Shown here piece by piece: positions 33,431-47,314 of a stretch of 64,000 nt of DNA. Position 1 is the first letter of the stretch, and each line of letters starts with the position of its first letter. A program made the position numbers and the translations under genes. This DNA is from Uliginosibacterium aquaticum (lineage in GTDB: Bacteria; Pseudomonadota; Gammaproteobacteria; Burkholderiales; Rhodocyclaceae). The notes beneath the pieces are model-generated. The model was not told where the DNA came from and did no database searches. It was given only the letters and a program-made list of their open reading frames with translations. The stretch lies in NCBI RefSeq assembly GCF_012972705.2, contig NZ_JABCSC020000003.1:434001-498000 (forward strand). The letters run 5' to 3'.

Positions 33431-34959
33431 CAGTCGTCGCCTCCGCCAGAGTCGCTGTCTGAAGTATCCGTATCCCAGTCACCACCGCCGGCATCGCTGC
33501 TGCCCGCCGTACCGCTGGTGACCCAGGTCGGCAGCCACAGCAGCATCAGTGCGAGTGCACTGACGATCCAGACCATCGGGCTGAAGCTTACGATCTGGTC
33601 GAAGTTCAGGCTCAGCAGGATCAGGCTGGCCCCCAGCGCGTAACTCTTCAGTTCCGACGGAGGCTCTTCCACCCTCGGCGTCGGCAGGCTGTCCGCCGGT
33701 TTGCCGAACCAGCGCGCGACCTGCGCGGCATCCACCTCGCGGCTGCGCGACCAGGTGACCTCCTGTGCCGTCACTTCCTCGCAGAGGATGCCATCCGGGC
33801 CGTAGTAGTCGGTCACACGGCTCTGATCGCCGATCTTTACGCGCCAATTGAAGGCGCCGGCGGCATAGATCACCTCGGCACCGTAAGTCCATTTCTTGGT
33901 GTAGCCCTTGCCGCCAAAGCGCAGGCCGGCGCCCCCGGTGATTTCCGGCAGGGCGTTGAGTACCTCGGTGCGGCTCCAGCCTTGATGACTTTCCACCAGC
34001 CACAGGAAACCCTTGCCGGCGTTGAAAAGCAGGTACTCGGTCCACGGCGGATCGGGCTCTTCGCCGGTTTCGCGCACCCGCATGAGGCCGATCAGCTGCC
34101 ATTTGGAGCGATCGATAGTGGCCTTGTCGCCGAGCTGCAGAGTGCTTTTGAACTGCGCCAGCTCCTTGTGCAGGGCCAGCACTTCAGCCTTCTCCGCCGA
34201 GAGTGCCACTTCCGCGTGGCAGGCCGGACACACCAGATGCTCGGCGCGGCCTGGCACCGTGTCGATGCCGCTGCCGCAGGCGGGGCATTCGAGCGTGCGG
34301 GCCTTGCCCTTGAGCTTGCCGGCGCTGCTTGCGACTTGCTCTTCTTCCCGCAGCAACTGGCACTTGAGGGCTTCGAGGCTGGTGGCTTCGCCGAGGAAAA
34401 CCTGCGGTGTGTCGCTCTCCGAGTAGTCGAGGGTCAGGAACTTGTCGCCGTTGCGGAAATCCGCCACCCGCGCCTGCCAGCCTGCACCCACCTGGAAAGG
34501 CAGTTCGCCCTCGCCGCCGGTGCATTGCGCCGTGCGTACATCGGTGGCGGTATAGCGTTCGTCCTTGAAGGGAATTGTGGCATTGGGGCGGATCGTCTCG
34601 AAGGCAGGCGCCTTGCCCGGTGTGCCGCCTGGTCGGGTGATCACATACTGGCCGGAGCCATCCGCCAGCCAGCCGGCCGAGCCATCATCGAACAGCAGGT
34701 ACCACTCGTTCCAGAAGCCATCGTCATAGCGCAGCTGGATGCGCCCGACCACGCTGAAGTTCGTTCCCTGATACTGGCCGCAGCTGGTGATCTGCAGGCG
34801 GGTGTGGTCCTCGACGATATCGGACATGCGGCCGATCGAGCGTACTGCGTCGGCCTCGCGCAGCAGGGTGCTGCGGCAATAGGCGCACACTGCCATCACC
34901 GAGGCGGCAGACCTGAATTCGACTTGGGCCCCGCAGGCGGGACAGGCGCACTGGTACAT
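33430..34959 (-). CDS. DUF4178 zinc-ribbon membrane protein
   Basis: 509 residues. N-terminal zinc ribbon CACPACGAQVEF...CAYC (residues 4-29), a first DUF4178 unit (about 45-200, with FSVVGRIQLRYDDGFWNEWYLLFDDGSAGWLADG split over 60-95), a second zinc ribbon ECPACG...CPAC (about 230-255), a second DUF4178 unit (about 280-410, QLIGLMRV...WTEYLLFN), two TM helices (about 435-475) and an acidic Gly/Ser/Asp tail. Start is the ATG giving MYQCACPACG; the frame upstream is shadow of ruvA. Proteins of this type occur with SPFH and DUF350 genes, which here lie 15 kb away. Probably an envelope or membrane-stress factor. Confidence 0.87.
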   Translation of the reverse strand: MYQCACPACGAQVEFRSAASVMAVCAYCRSTLLREADAVRSIGRMSDIVEDHTRLQITSCGQYQGTNFSVVGRIQLRYDDGFWNEWYLLFDDGSAGWLADGSGQYVITRPGGTPGKAPAFETIRPNATIPFKDERYTATDVRTAQCTGGEGELPFQVGAGWQARVADFRNGDKFLTLDYSESDTPQVFLGEATSLEALKCQLLREEEQVASSAGKLKGKARTLECPACGSGIDTVPGRAEHLVCPACHAEVALSAEKAEVLALHKELAQFKSTLQLGDKATIDRSKWQLIGLMRVRETGEEPDPPWTEYLLFNAGKGFLWLVESHQGWSRTEVLNALPEITGGAGLRFGGKGYTKKWTYGAEVIYAAGAFNWRVKIGDQSRVTDYYGPDGILCEEVTAQEVTWSRSREVDAAQVARWFGKPADSLPTPRVEEPPSELKSYALGASLILLSLNFDQIVSFSPMVWIVSALALMLLWLPTWVTSGTAGSSDAGGGDWDTDTSDSDSGGGDD

Positions 34960-35025
34960 GAGGCGGTGGAGGATGGCCGGCTTTGTTATCCTGCGGGATT
35001 GTGAACGCTTTTGCGGAATTCCTCC

Positions 35026-35613
35026 ATGATCGGACGCCTCTCCGGACTGTTGCTTGAAAAGAACCCGCCCCAGATCCTGCTGGATGTGAATGGCATCGGC
35101 TACGAGCTGGAGGTGCCGATGAGCACTTTCTACAACCTGCCCAATCTGGGCGAGCGAGTGACCCTGGTGACCCATCTGGCCGTACGCGAAGATGGCCACT
35201 TCCTCTACGGCTTTGGCGCCGAAGAGGAGCGTGCCACCTTCCGCCAGTTGCTGAAGATCTCCGGCATCGGCGCACGCACCGCGCTGGCCGTGCTCTCGGG
35301 CATGTCGGTGAGCGATCTGGCGAGCGCCGTGGCACTGCAGGAAACCGGGCGGCTGGTGAAGATTCCGGGCATCGGCAAGAAAACGGCTGAGCGCCTGCTG
35401 CTGGAGCTGAAGGACAAACTCGCCAAGACCTTGCCGGGCGTGACCGCCGCCGGCCTTAGTAGCCCGGCCAGCGCTCAGGGGGACATCGGCCACGCGCTGC
35501 TGGCGCTGGGTTACAACGAGAAGGAGGCGGCCGCGGCGCTCAAGCAGTTGCCGGCCGACATCGGCGTCTCGGACGGCATCCGTGCCGCGCTGAAGCTGCT
35601 CTCCAAGGCATGA
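35026..35613 (+). CDS. ruvA: Holliday junction branch-migration protein RuvA
   Basis: 195 residues. [28 protein letters not shown] start, OB fold domain I, two helix-hairpin-helix motifs ([18 protein letters not shown] and [23 protein letters not shown]) in domain II, and a C-terminal domain III that contacts RuvB ([19 protein letters not shown]). RuvA tetramers bind four-way junctions and load the RuvB motor. Unlike the usual ruvC-ruvA-ruvB order, neither ruvB nor ruvC is adjacent; a DUF3592 gene overlaps the stop codon instead. Confidence 0.96.
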   Translation: MIGRLSGLLLEKNPPQILLDVNGIGYELEVPMSTFYNLPNLGERVTLVTHLAVREDGHFLYGFGAEEERATFRQLLKISGIGARTALAVLSGMSVSDLASAVALQETGRLVKIPGIGKKTAERLLLELKDKLAKTLPGVTAAGLSSPASAQGDIGHALLALGYNEKEAAAALKQLPADIGVSDGIRAALKLLSKA

Positions 35614-35987
35614 GCAAGCCGATGGACGCACTGCTGATCGGCCTCGTGTTGCTGGTGATTGCGGTGGCCAGCTGGTACGCCTGGCAGCAGCAGCGGGCCA
35701 GTCAGGCCTGGCCGGCCGTACAGGGCGAGATCCTCTCCGCGCGCATTGAGCGCACCGATGACGGCAGCAATAATCCGGAAACCAGCGTGCGCTATCACGT
35801 CGAGCTGGAGTATGCCTATGTCGTGAATGGGCAGCGCTTTACCGGCACCCGCATCCGCATCACCCGTGAGGGCTGGCGCAGCGAAGACGAAGCGCGTACG
35901 CAACTGGCGCGTTATGCACCGGGCAGCAAGGTGAAGGTCTATTACGACCCGGCCAGGCCACAATCCAGCGTGCTGGAGCCGGGCTGA
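35610..35987 (+). CDS. DUF3592 membrane protein, coupled to ruvA
   Basis: 125 residues. One N-terminal TM helix (about 6-24), then a DUF3592 beta domain: [35 protein letters not shown] and the ending [27 protein letters not shown]3592 proteins are small envelope proteins of unknown function with a fold that faces the periplasm or cytoplasm. The ATG overlaps the ruvA stop (ATGA), so translation is coupled, although no functional tie to recombination is known. Confidence 0.83.
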   Translation: MSKPMDALLIGLVLLVIAVASWYAWQQQRASQAWPAVQGEILSARIERTDDGSNNPETSVRYHVELEYAYVVNGQRFTGTRIRITREGWRSEDEARTQLARYAPGSKVKVYYDPARPQSSVLEPG

Positions 35988-36011
35988 ACGTCTCGGCATG
36001 TAGTTCTGGAT

Positions 36012-36074
36012 GGCGGAGTTCGTACTCCGCCCTTTGCGGGTGTTCCGCTCGTAGGGCGGGGCGCAAACCCCGCC
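36012..36074. repeat. two palindromic units between converging genes
   Basis: GGCGGAGT-TCGT-ACTCCGCC (36012-36031) and GGCGGGG-CGCAAA-CCCCGCC (36055-36074), joined by CGTAG-type spacer. The first is the same stem as at 20810-20829 with a different loop, which marks a dispersed repeat family. It can also act as a bidirectional transcript end. Confidence 0.7.
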
Positions 36075-36083
36075 GGGTATTTC

Positions 36084-36953
36084 TCAGCGCCGGCCCTTAC
36101 GTTTGGCACGCTGCGCGCTGCGCTCCATGTCGCGCAGCAGCTTGGCAAACTCCAGTGGATGTTTCGCTTCCAGCTCGCGTGCACTGCGCCCGAGGCGTTG
36201 CCAGTCAGGCGGGAAGGCTGGGTCCTTGAAGGCATAGACGATGCGGTTGCCATCGGCCATCACATCCACCACCACCACTCGTTCGGCAAATACCTCGCGG
36301 ATCAGTTCGATGTGCGTCTCGGCCGTCAGGCTATGGCCGGAAATGTTCGTCACCAGTACGCCACGCGGCTTGAGATGGGCGCTCACCTTTTCGTAAAAGC
36401 CCAGAGTGCATAGCTGCGGGGCGAGGCCATCTTCCACATAGGCGTCGAGCAGGATCGCGTCGGCCCCGTCTGGCTCACCGGCAAAGTAATCCGCGGCATC
36501 GGCCTGCACGATCTTCAGGCGTTCGTCATCAGGCGGGATCAGGAACCAGTTGCGGCAGGCGATCACGCCCTCCATCAATTCCACGGTGGTGACCCGGCTG
36601 CGCGCCAGATTCCGGTAGCAGTACTTGGTCAGCGAGCCGCCGCCGAGCCCGACGATCAGCACATGCTTGGGCAGTGGCTGGAATAGCAGGAAGCCCAGCA
36701 TCGCCCGGGTGTAGGCAATCGCCAGTTCGTCCGGTGTATCGAGGCGCATCTCGCTCTGCACCAGCTTGAGGCTGAAATGCAGGCGCCGCACCTTGCCATC
36801 GTCGATCACGAAGGGATGCGGGTAGATGCCGTCCATGAGCTGGCGGATCAGCAACTGGCGGTTCTTGTCCGCCGGCTCGCGCAGCCAGATCTGACCGGAT
36901 TCGTTGAGGTAATTGGCGGGTAGGCTGAGCCAGCCAGCCGGTGGGAGAGTCAT
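36084..36953 (-). CDS. spermidine-synthase-like methyltransferase-fold protein
   Basis: 289 residues from the ATG giving MTLPPAGWLSLP. Spermidine synthase-like Rossmann fold with VLIVGLGGGSLTKYCYRNL (about 98-116), VTTVELMEGVI and ILLDAYVEDGLAPQLCT in place of the catalytic D-x-x-DP of true aminopropyltransferases. So the fold is clear but polyamine synthesis is doubtful. The in-frame ATG 10 codons upstream lies inside the gltD terminator and is not used here. The basic tail (RSAQRAKRKGRR) is unusual. Stands alone between the repeats and gltD. Confidence 0.8.
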   Translation of the reverse strand: MTLPPAGWLSLPANYLNESGQIWLREPADKNRQLLIRQLMDGIYPHPFVIDDGKVRRLHFSLKLVQSEMRLDTPDELAIAYTRAMLGFLLFQPLPKHVLIVGLGGGSLTKYCYRNLARSRVTTVELMEGVIACRNWFLIPPDDERLKIVQADAADYFAGEPDGADAILLDAYVEDGLAPQLCTLGFYEKVSAHLKPRGVLVTNISGHSLTAETHIELIREVFAERVVVVDVMADGNRIVYAFKDPAFPPDWQRLGRSARELEAKHPLEFAKLLRDMERSAQRAKRKGRR

Positions 36954-36970
36954 CGTGTAGCCCGAAAGGA

Positions 36971-36997
36971 AAAAGGCCTCCATTTCTGGAGGCCTTT
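36971..36997 (-). terminator. rho-independent terminator after gltD
   Basis: Stem AAAGGCCTCC / GGAGGCCTTT with a 6-base loop and a following minus-strand T-run (TTTTT), about 20 bases beyond the gltD stop. Confidence 0.88.
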
Positions 36998-37017
36998 GCA
37001 GCTAGCGCAGGTGTTGA

Positions 37018-38499
37018 TCAGCGCGGCAGAACGGTCGAGCCCATCAGGAACTGGTCGACCTCGCGGGCGGCCTGACGGCCTTCACGGATCGCCCACACCA
37101 CCAGCGACTGGCCGCGACGGGTGTCGCCGGCCGCGAAGACCTTGGCGACGTTGGTGGCGTAGCAGCCCACGCCATCGGTGGTGGCCTTGGCATTGCCGCG
37201 GCCATCCTTCTCGATGCCGAAGCCTTCGAGCAAGGACGCCACCGGGTTGGTGAAGCCCATGGCGAGGAACACGGCCTCGACCGGGATTTCGCGCTCGGAG
37301 CCGGCGACTTCGGTCATCTTCATCTGGCCGGTCTTCTCGTCCTTGGCCCACTCGACGTTGGCCAGCACTACGGACTTGAGCTTGCCGTTCTCACCCTTGA
37401 ATTCCTTGGTGGTCACAGCCCACTCGCGCTGGCAGCCTTCGTCATGCGAGGACGAAGTGCGCAGCTTGTTGGGCCAATACGGCCAGGTGGTGGACTTGTT
37501 TTCCTGCACCGGAGGCTTGGGCATCAGCTCGATCTGCAGGATGCTCGCCGCGCCGTGGCGGTTGGAGGTGCCCACGCAGTCGGAGCCGGTGTCGCCACCG
37601 CCGATGACCAGCACGTTCTTGCCCTTCACGCTGATCGGGTTGGCGCCGTCGCCAGCGACTTCCTTGTTCTGCGGAATCAGGAATTCCAGCGCGTAATGCA
37701 CGCCAGCCAGCTCGCGGCCAGGGATCGGCAGATCGCGCGGCACTTCGGAGCCGGCGGTGATCAGCACGGCATCGAAATCCTTCATCAGTTTCTTCTGGCT
37801 GATCTTTTCCTTGGCATCGGAGTTGATGCCCTTGGGCAGATCGGCCTCACCGATGTACACACCGGTCTTGAAGACCACACCCTCGGCTTCCAGCTGCTTC
37901 ATGCGACGGTCGATGATCGACTTGTCGAGCTTGAAGTCAGGAATGCCATAGCGCAGCAGGCCGCCGACGCGCGAGCTCTTCTCGAACACGGTCACGGCAT
38001 GGCCGGCACGCGCCAGTTGCTGGGCGGCGGCGAGGCCGGCGGGGCCGCCACCGACGATGGCGACCTTCTTGCCGGTCTTCTCGGCGGCCACTTGCGGCAC
38101 GACCCAGCCGTTTTCCCAGGCCTTGTCGACGATGGCGTGCTCGATGGATTTGATGCCCACCGGCGCGACGTTGATGCCCAGGGTACAGGCGGCTTCGCAG
38201 GGTGCCGGGCAGATGCGGCCGGTGAACTCGGGGAAGTTGTTGGTGGAGTGCAGCACTCCGATCGCCTCTTCCCACTTCTGCTTGTAAACCAGATCGTTCC
38301 AGTCCGGAATGATGTTGTTCACAGGGCAGCCGTTGTTGCAGAACGGAATGCCGCAGTCCATGCAGCGCGCGCCCTGGATCTTGGCCTGATCATCGCTCAG
38401 GGCAATGACAAATTCCTTGTAGTTCTTCTTGCGTTCGTCCGGGGCCGGGTAGCCCTCTTCCTGGCGCTCGAATTCAAGAAAGCCGGTAACTTTTCCCAT
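37018..38499 (-). CDS. gltD: glutamate synthase (NADPH) small subunit
   Basis: 493 residues. N-terminal iron-sulfur cysteines [17 protein letters not shown] (about 40-57) and [13 protein letters not shown] (about 98-110), an FAD motif [17 protein letters not shown] (about 150-166), and an NADPH motif [13 protein letters not shown] (about 297-309). Supplies electrons from NADPH to the large subunit, which makes two glutamates from glutamine and 2-oxoglutarate. Directly downstream of gltB with a 19-base gap and ended by a strong terminator, so gltBD is one operon. Confidence 0.97.
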   Translation of the reverse strand: MGKVTGFLEFERQEEGYPAPDERKKNYKEFVIALSDDQAKIQGARCMDCGIPFCNNGCPVNNIIPDWNDLVYKQKWEEAIGVLHSTNNFPEFTGRICPAPCEAACTLGINVAPVGIKSIEHAIVDKAWENGWVVPQVAAEKTGKKVAIVGGGPAGLAAAQQLARAGHAVTVFEKSSRVGGLLRYGIPDFKLDKSIIDRRMKQLEAEGVVFKTGVYIGEADLPKGINSDAKEKISQKKLMKDFDAVLITAGSEVPRDLPIPGRELAGVHYALEFLIPQNKEVAGDGANPISVKGKNVLVIGGGDTGSDCVGTSNRHGAASILQIELMPKPPVQENKSTTWPYWPNKLRTSSSHDEGCQREWAVTTKEFKGENGKLKSVVLANVEWAKDEKTGQMKMTEVAGSEREIPVEAVFLAMGFTNPVASLLEGFGIEKDGRGNAKATTDGVGCYATNVAKVFAAGDTRRGQSLVVWAIREGRQAAREVDQFLMGSTVLPR

Positions 38500-38518
38500 T
38501 TCTATTCCTTCCCGATTC

Positions 38519-43195
<4,677 letters not shown>

Positions 43196-43232
43196 GCTCA
43201 TACTCCAGATAAAACCGGACAATCTGCGGCTC

Positions 43233-43260
43233 GCTATACCAAAAGGCGTAGCTTCCGCAA
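43233..43260 (-). promoter_or_regulatory. candidate sigma-70 promoter for gltBD
   Basis: Minus-strand TTGCGG (43260-43255) and TATAGC (43238-43233) separated by 16 bases, 38 bases upstream of the gltB ATG. Each hexamer matches consensus only in part. Confidence 0.35.
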
Positions 43261-43315
43261 CCGTAAGGGTTTGAACTATAGGACGAGCGCCCACCCCCCT
43301 CAAGCACTATAAAAC

Positions 43316-43378
43316 GGGGTCAGAGTGTAATTTGATTCTTGCACACTTGCGGTGCATTAAATAATGGGGACATAGTTG
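43316..43378. repeat. fragment resembling flank of a REP-associated transposase
   Basis: GGGGTCAGAGTGTAATTTGA (43316-43335) and AATGGGGACATAGTTG (43363-43378) are motifs often seen at the ends of IS200-like REP-associated transposase units in proteobacteria. No transposase gene is present. The gene-free stretch 43202-43593 holds this, the gltB promoter and AT-richer sequence with nothing else recognised. Confidence 0.4.
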
Positions 43379-43593
43379 TTTGATGCATTGCGGGGCCTGC
43401 AGTCTGGAGCTTTCAAGGCAGCGGGCAGATCGATCATGGCGAGGGTGGAGAATGAATTGCTGATGGATCCAGCACGTCTGGCGCAATCAGGCTGCAGAAT
43501 ATGTACGCGCAGATGCTGATCCGCTGAATCTGTCCCGATCCCGCCCCGGCGCAGCAGTGCTTCTTCAGCAAAAACCTGGACTCGTCACCCGCC

Positions 43594-44589
43594 ATGAAAC
43601 GCCTGCTAGCCTGTCTGTGTCTTGCCAGCCTGATCACCCCGGCCGGGGCGAGCGCCGCCTGCCCGCCTCCGCCCCCAGCTGTGCGGGATATCCGTGCCAA
43701 TTCCTATTACTCGGATGCAGCTGGTTCCATCATTGATCCGGCGCTGCACGCCCAGTACAAGCGAAATATTGATCCGATCACAGATTTTCATCGCCGCGTG
43801 CTTGAGCGCGCCGATGCTTTCGTCGCCACCGGTGATATTGCGCAGGCCCGCTGCACGATTGACTGGCTGAGCGCTTGGGCGCAAGGCGGGGCACTGCTCG
43901 GTGCACTGATCAACGAGCGTGGCAACCAGGCCAACTACATCCAGAAATGGACCCTCGCCGGCCTTGCCATGGCCAGCTTCAAAGTCCGCAGTCAGCTCAC
44001 GCCCGCCGATCACGCCTTGCTCGACCCCTGGCTCAAGGCCCAGGCCGAACGCAGCCTCGCCTTCTGGGACGATGCTCGCCACAAGCGCAACAACCATCTT
44101 TACTGGACCGGCCTGGCTGTTGCCGCTACAGCGGCTGCTACCGACGATGCGACTTTGTGGGGCCGGGCGCGAAGCATCTACGACGAAGCCCTGGCCCACA
44201 TCGCCGCCGATGGCACGCTGGAGATGGAAATGGCTCGTGCTGGCCGAGCCCTGCACTATCACAATTACGCCTTGATGCCGCTTGCGGCCATGGCTGAACT
44301 GGCGCACAGCCGGCATGAGGACTGGTATGCGCGCGGTGATGGCCGCCTGCTGCGTCTGGCCGATAAAGTCACCGACGGCGTGCTGGACCCGGCCTGGTTC
44401 GTCGAGCAGACCGGCAAGCGTCAGGAGCTGCCCGCCGAAGGCTATCTGGGCTGGAGCGTGCTGCTCGCCGACCAGCCCCTGCGCAATCGCGACAAGCTGC
44501 AGGCTCTGGCCGCTCGCGGCCCCTTCTTTAATGCGCAGATGGGGGGTAACCCGGCCCTCACCCGCCAGAGCGCGCGCAACCAGCCCTGA
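43594..44589 (+). CDS. algL: alginate lyase, PL5 family (AlgL-like)
   Basis: 331 residues. Signal peptide (about 1-21, ending SAA) and one (alpha/alpha) barrel domain. PL5 signatures: CPPPPPAVRDI at the mature start, NNHLYW (Asn166-Trp171, catalytic NNHxxW motif), and EMARAGRALHYHNYALMPL with the catalytic Arg/His/Tyr group. AlgL cleaves mannuronate links in the periplasm and normally belongs to an alginate synthesis operon. Here no alg genes are nearby, so it may serve polymer degradation or another uronate polymer. Weak ribosome site. Ends close to fumC on the other strand. Confidence 0.9.
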   Translation: MKRLLACLCLASLITPAGASAACPPPPPAVRDIRANSYYSDAAGSIIDPALHAQYKRNIDPITDFHRRVLERADAFVATGDIAQARCTIDWLSAWAQGGALLGALINERGNQANYIQKWTLAGLAMASFKVRSQLTPADHALLDPWLKAQAERSLAFWDDARHKRNNHLYWTGLAVAATAAATDDATLWGRARSIYDEALAHIAADGTLEMEMARAGRALHYHNYALMPLAAMAELAHSRHEDWYARGDGRLLRLADKVTDGVLDPAWFVEQTGKRQELPAEGYLGWSVLLADQPLRNRDKLQALAARGPFFNAQMGGNPALTRQSARNQP

Positions 44590-44622
44590 TCACGGCCTCG
44601 CAGTAAGATCGTGAACAGCGTC

Positions 44623-46008
44623 TCAGAGCATTTTCTCGGGCCGCACCCAGGCATCGAACTGCGCCGCGCTCACGTAGCCGAGGGCCTGCGCCGCATCCCG
44701 CAGCGATAACGCATTGGCATGCGCGTGTTTGGCGATTGCGGCGGCGCGGTCGTAGCCGATATGCGGACTGAGGGCCGTCACCAGCATAAGCGAGTGGCCG
44801 AGCAGCTCTGCAATGCGTGCCCGGTCCGGCTCGATGCCCTGCGCGCAATGCGTGTCGAAACTCGGCATCGCGTCACCGAGCAGACGCACGCTCTGCAGGA
44901 AGTTGTGCGCGATCAGCGGCTTGAACACATTCAGTTCGAAGTTGCCCGAGGCTCCGCCGATACTCAGAGCTACGTCATTGCCCAGCACCTGACAGCAGAC
45001 CATAGTCAGCGCCTCGCACTGGGTGGGATTGACCTTGCCCGGCATGATTGAGCTGCCGGGTTCGTTCTCCGGCAGGCGCAGCTCGCCCAGCCCGCAGCGC
45101 GGGCCGGAGGCCAGCCAGCGCACGTCGTTGGCGATCTTCATCAGCGCCACGGCCAGCGTCTTGAGCGCGCCGTGCGCACTGACCAGCGCGTCGTGTGCCG
45201 CCAGCGCCGCGAAGCGGTTGGCCGCGCAGCAGAACGGCAAGCCGGACTCCGCGGCGAGGCGCGCGGCCACCGCGGCGCCGAAGCGCGGGTGGGTGTTCAG
45301 GCCGGTGCCGACTGCGGTGCCGCCGACGGCCAGTTCGAACACGGCATCCAGACTCAAGCTGATGGCACGCTCGGCGTGGTCCAGCTGTGCCACCCAGCCA
45401 GACATTTCCTGCCCCAGGGTGAGCGGCGTGGCGTCCTGCAGATGGGTGCGGCCGATCTTCACGATGCCGGCAAAGGCCTGGGCTTTCGCGTCCAGGGTGG
45501 CGCGAAGGGCCTGCAAGGCCGGCAGTAGCGTCTGCGTTAGCTCGCTGGCCGCCGCCACATGCATCGCGGTGGGAAAGATGTCGTTGGAGGACTGGCCGAG
45601 ATTGACGTGATCGTTCGGATGCACGCAGCGTGCCTCACCCCGCCCGGCGCCAAGCAGTTCAGAAGCGCGATTGGCCAGCACCTCATTGACGTTCATGTTG
45701 CTCTGGGTGCCCGAGCCGGTCTGCCACACCGAGAGCGGGAAAGCGTCGGCATGAGCGCCGGCCAGCAGCTCATCCGCCGCGCGCGCGATCGCCTCAGCCA
45801 GTGCCGCGTCGAGCAGATCCAGCTCACCGTTGACCTGGGCACACGCTCGTTTGACGCGCAGCAGCGCCTGCACCAGCGCCAGCGGCAGGCGCTCGGTGGA
45901 AATACGGAAATGCTCCAGCGAGCGCTGGGTCTGAGCTCCCCACAAGGCCTCGGCGGGAACGGCGATGGCGCCGAAAGAATCGTGCTCCAGGCGGTGGTGG
46001 GGGCTCAT
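44623..46008 (-). CDS. fumC: class II fumarate hydratase
   Basis: 461 residues, standard for FumC. Conserved [18 protein letters not shown] (about 97-114), [19 protein letters not shown], the lysase signature [13 protein letters not shown] (about 318-330) and HIGYD near the end. Interconverts fumarate and malate in the TCA cycle; iron-free and oxygen-stable. Several substitutions in the signature context ([12 protein letters not shown]) match FumC rather than aspartase or argininosuccinate lyase. Single gene. Confidence 0.95.
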   Translation of the reverse strand: MSPHHRLEHDSFGAIAVPAEALWGAQTQRSLEHFRISTERLPLALVQALLRVKRACAQVNGELDLLDAALAEAIARAADELLAGAHADAFPLSVWQTGSGTQSNMNVNEVLANRASELLGAGRGEARCVHPNDHVNLGQSSNDIFPTAMHVAAASELTQTLLPALQALRATLDAKAQAFAGIVKIGRTHLQDATPLTLGQEMSGWVAQLDHAERAISLSLDAVFELAVGGTAVGTGLNTHPRFGAAVAARLAAESGLPFCCAANRFAALAAHDALVSAHGALKTLAVALMKIANDVRWLASGPRCGLGELRLPENEPGSSIMPGKVNPTQCEALTMVCCQVLGNDVALSIGGASGNFELNVFKPLIAHNFLQSVRLLGDAMPSFDTHCAQGIEPDRARIAELLGHSLMLVTALSPHIGYDRAAAIAKHAHANALSLRDAAQALGYVSAAQFDAWVRPEKML

Positions 46009-46431
46009 GGCTAAGACTCCGGTGGCGGTGGGCTGATTCAGTCTAGCCCCCTGGTGTTCAGCTGGCTCGTACGGTTCAGGCGCTTGTCATCCTGCTGGGC
46101 AGTGCAAAGCCGAGTCCGGTACGACGGCGAAGCGCCCGTCAGTGAATGATCTGCTCTGGCCGTGCAAGCCCCCGCAGCCTGGCTACGGAGCTGCTTGCCC
46201 ATGCTGATCGCGACAGGCCTGCCGTTCCACTCGTTGGTGTGAGCACCGTGCTTGAAGTCGCCCGCCTCAGTCGCGAAACCCGGCCCGAAGGCGGCAAGCT
46301 GTTTTTAGCTGCTGGAGCGGCTGCGGAGTTCAGTCTCGAGGGCGTGCCGGAGTGCCGGCAGGAATGGCCCGGTGCAAAGCAAACAAGGCACTCACTCTTG
46401 CGAGCCAGTGCCTTGTTTTTTCGGATGTTTG
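46009..46431. other. gene-poor stretch between fumC and tRNA-Ala
   Basis: About 420 bases. Plus-strand translation from 46146 stays open but would run through the tRNA gene, has no ribosome site and no recognisable domain. The only clear element is the hairpin at 46383-46421. It may be decayed gene sequence next to a tRNA, a common integration spot. Confidence 0.5.
46383..46421. terminator. hairpin beside tRNA-Ala
   Basis: Stem ACAAGGCACT / AGTGCCTTGT with a 14-base loop that itself contains CTTGCGAG. On the plus strand TTTTTT follows; on the minus strand (tRNA direction) TTTGCTTTG follows. Probably the tRNA terminator, possibly bidirectional. Confidence 0.6.
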
Positions 46432-46507
<76 letters not shown>

Positions 46508-46588
46508 ACGTTCAGCTTGGATTCTAATGATGATCTGGTGTGCTTGCCAAGGTGCGCGTGCACGACGCTTGAATTCAGGGAGATCGGT

Positions 46589-47314
46589 GTGGGGAATTGG
46601 GATCATCTTGTCGGCGCCAGCTGGCGCGGCGAGTGTTGGGCGGGGGCGCGGGCCGAGTTGCCGCTGCTTCTGGGGGTGCTGCCTTTCGGCCTGGTGTATG
46701 GGGTGCTGGGCTTGCAGGCCGGTTTGCCGGGCTGGGCTGTGGTACTGATGTCGTCGATCGTGTTCGGTGGTTCTTCTCAGGTGGTGTTTGCGCAGTTGTG
46801 GGGGGCGGGTGTGCCGGCCCCGGTGATCGTCGGCACGGTGGGTGTGGTCAATCTGCGGCATGCGCTTTACAGCGCCAGCGTGGCCCAGTTGCTGGCCGAG
46901 CTGCCACTGCGCTGGAAGCTTCTGCTGGCCTATCTGCTGACTGACGAGGCCTATATGGCAGCGGTAGGGCGTTTGACGAGCGGGCCGCGCAGCGCAGTGC
47001 GCCACTGGTTTCTGTTCGGCACCGGTTTCACCTTGTGGGCCGGCTGGCAGTTGTCCACCCTGGGAGGTGTACTGCTGGGGGCGACGATTCCGGCCGGCTG
47101 GGCGCTGGACTTCTCGATTGCACTGACCTTCATTGCTTTGCTGGTGCCTTCGCTGCGCCGGCGTAGCGAGTGTGTGGCGGCTGCGGTGGCTGGCGCAGTG
47201 GCTTTGCTGGCTCAGGGTGTGCCCTACAAGTTGTGGATCCTGCTGGCGGCGCTGGCCGGGATGCTCGCCGGGATGCTGGCGCAGGCACTGCAGCGAGGCA
47301 AATCCCATGAGTGA
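46589..47314 (+). CDS. azlC: AzlC, branched-chain amino acid exporter large subunit
   Basis: 241 residues starting at GTG 46589, which has AGGGAG six bases upstream; the upstream open frame runs through the tRNA and cannot be real. Six to seven TM helices; family motifs LPLLLGVLPFGLVYG, MSSIVFGGSSQVVF and GVVNLRHALYSASV, and LLTDEAYM. AzlC with AzlD exports branched-chain amino acids and analogues such as azaleucine (E. coli YgaZH-like). Overlaps azlD by 8 bases. Confidence 0.9.
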   Translation: MGNWDHLVGASWRGECWAGARAELPLLLGVLPFGLVYGVLGLQAGLPGWAVVLMSSIVFGGSSQVVFAQLWGAGVPAPVIVGTVGVVNLRHALYSASVAQLLAELPLRWKLLLAYLLTDEAYMAAVGRLTSGPRSAVRHWFLFGTGFTLWAGWQLSTLGGVLLGATIPAGWALDFSIALTFIALLVPSLRRRSECVAAAVAGAVALLAQGVPYKLWILLAALAGMLAGMLAQALQRGKSHE

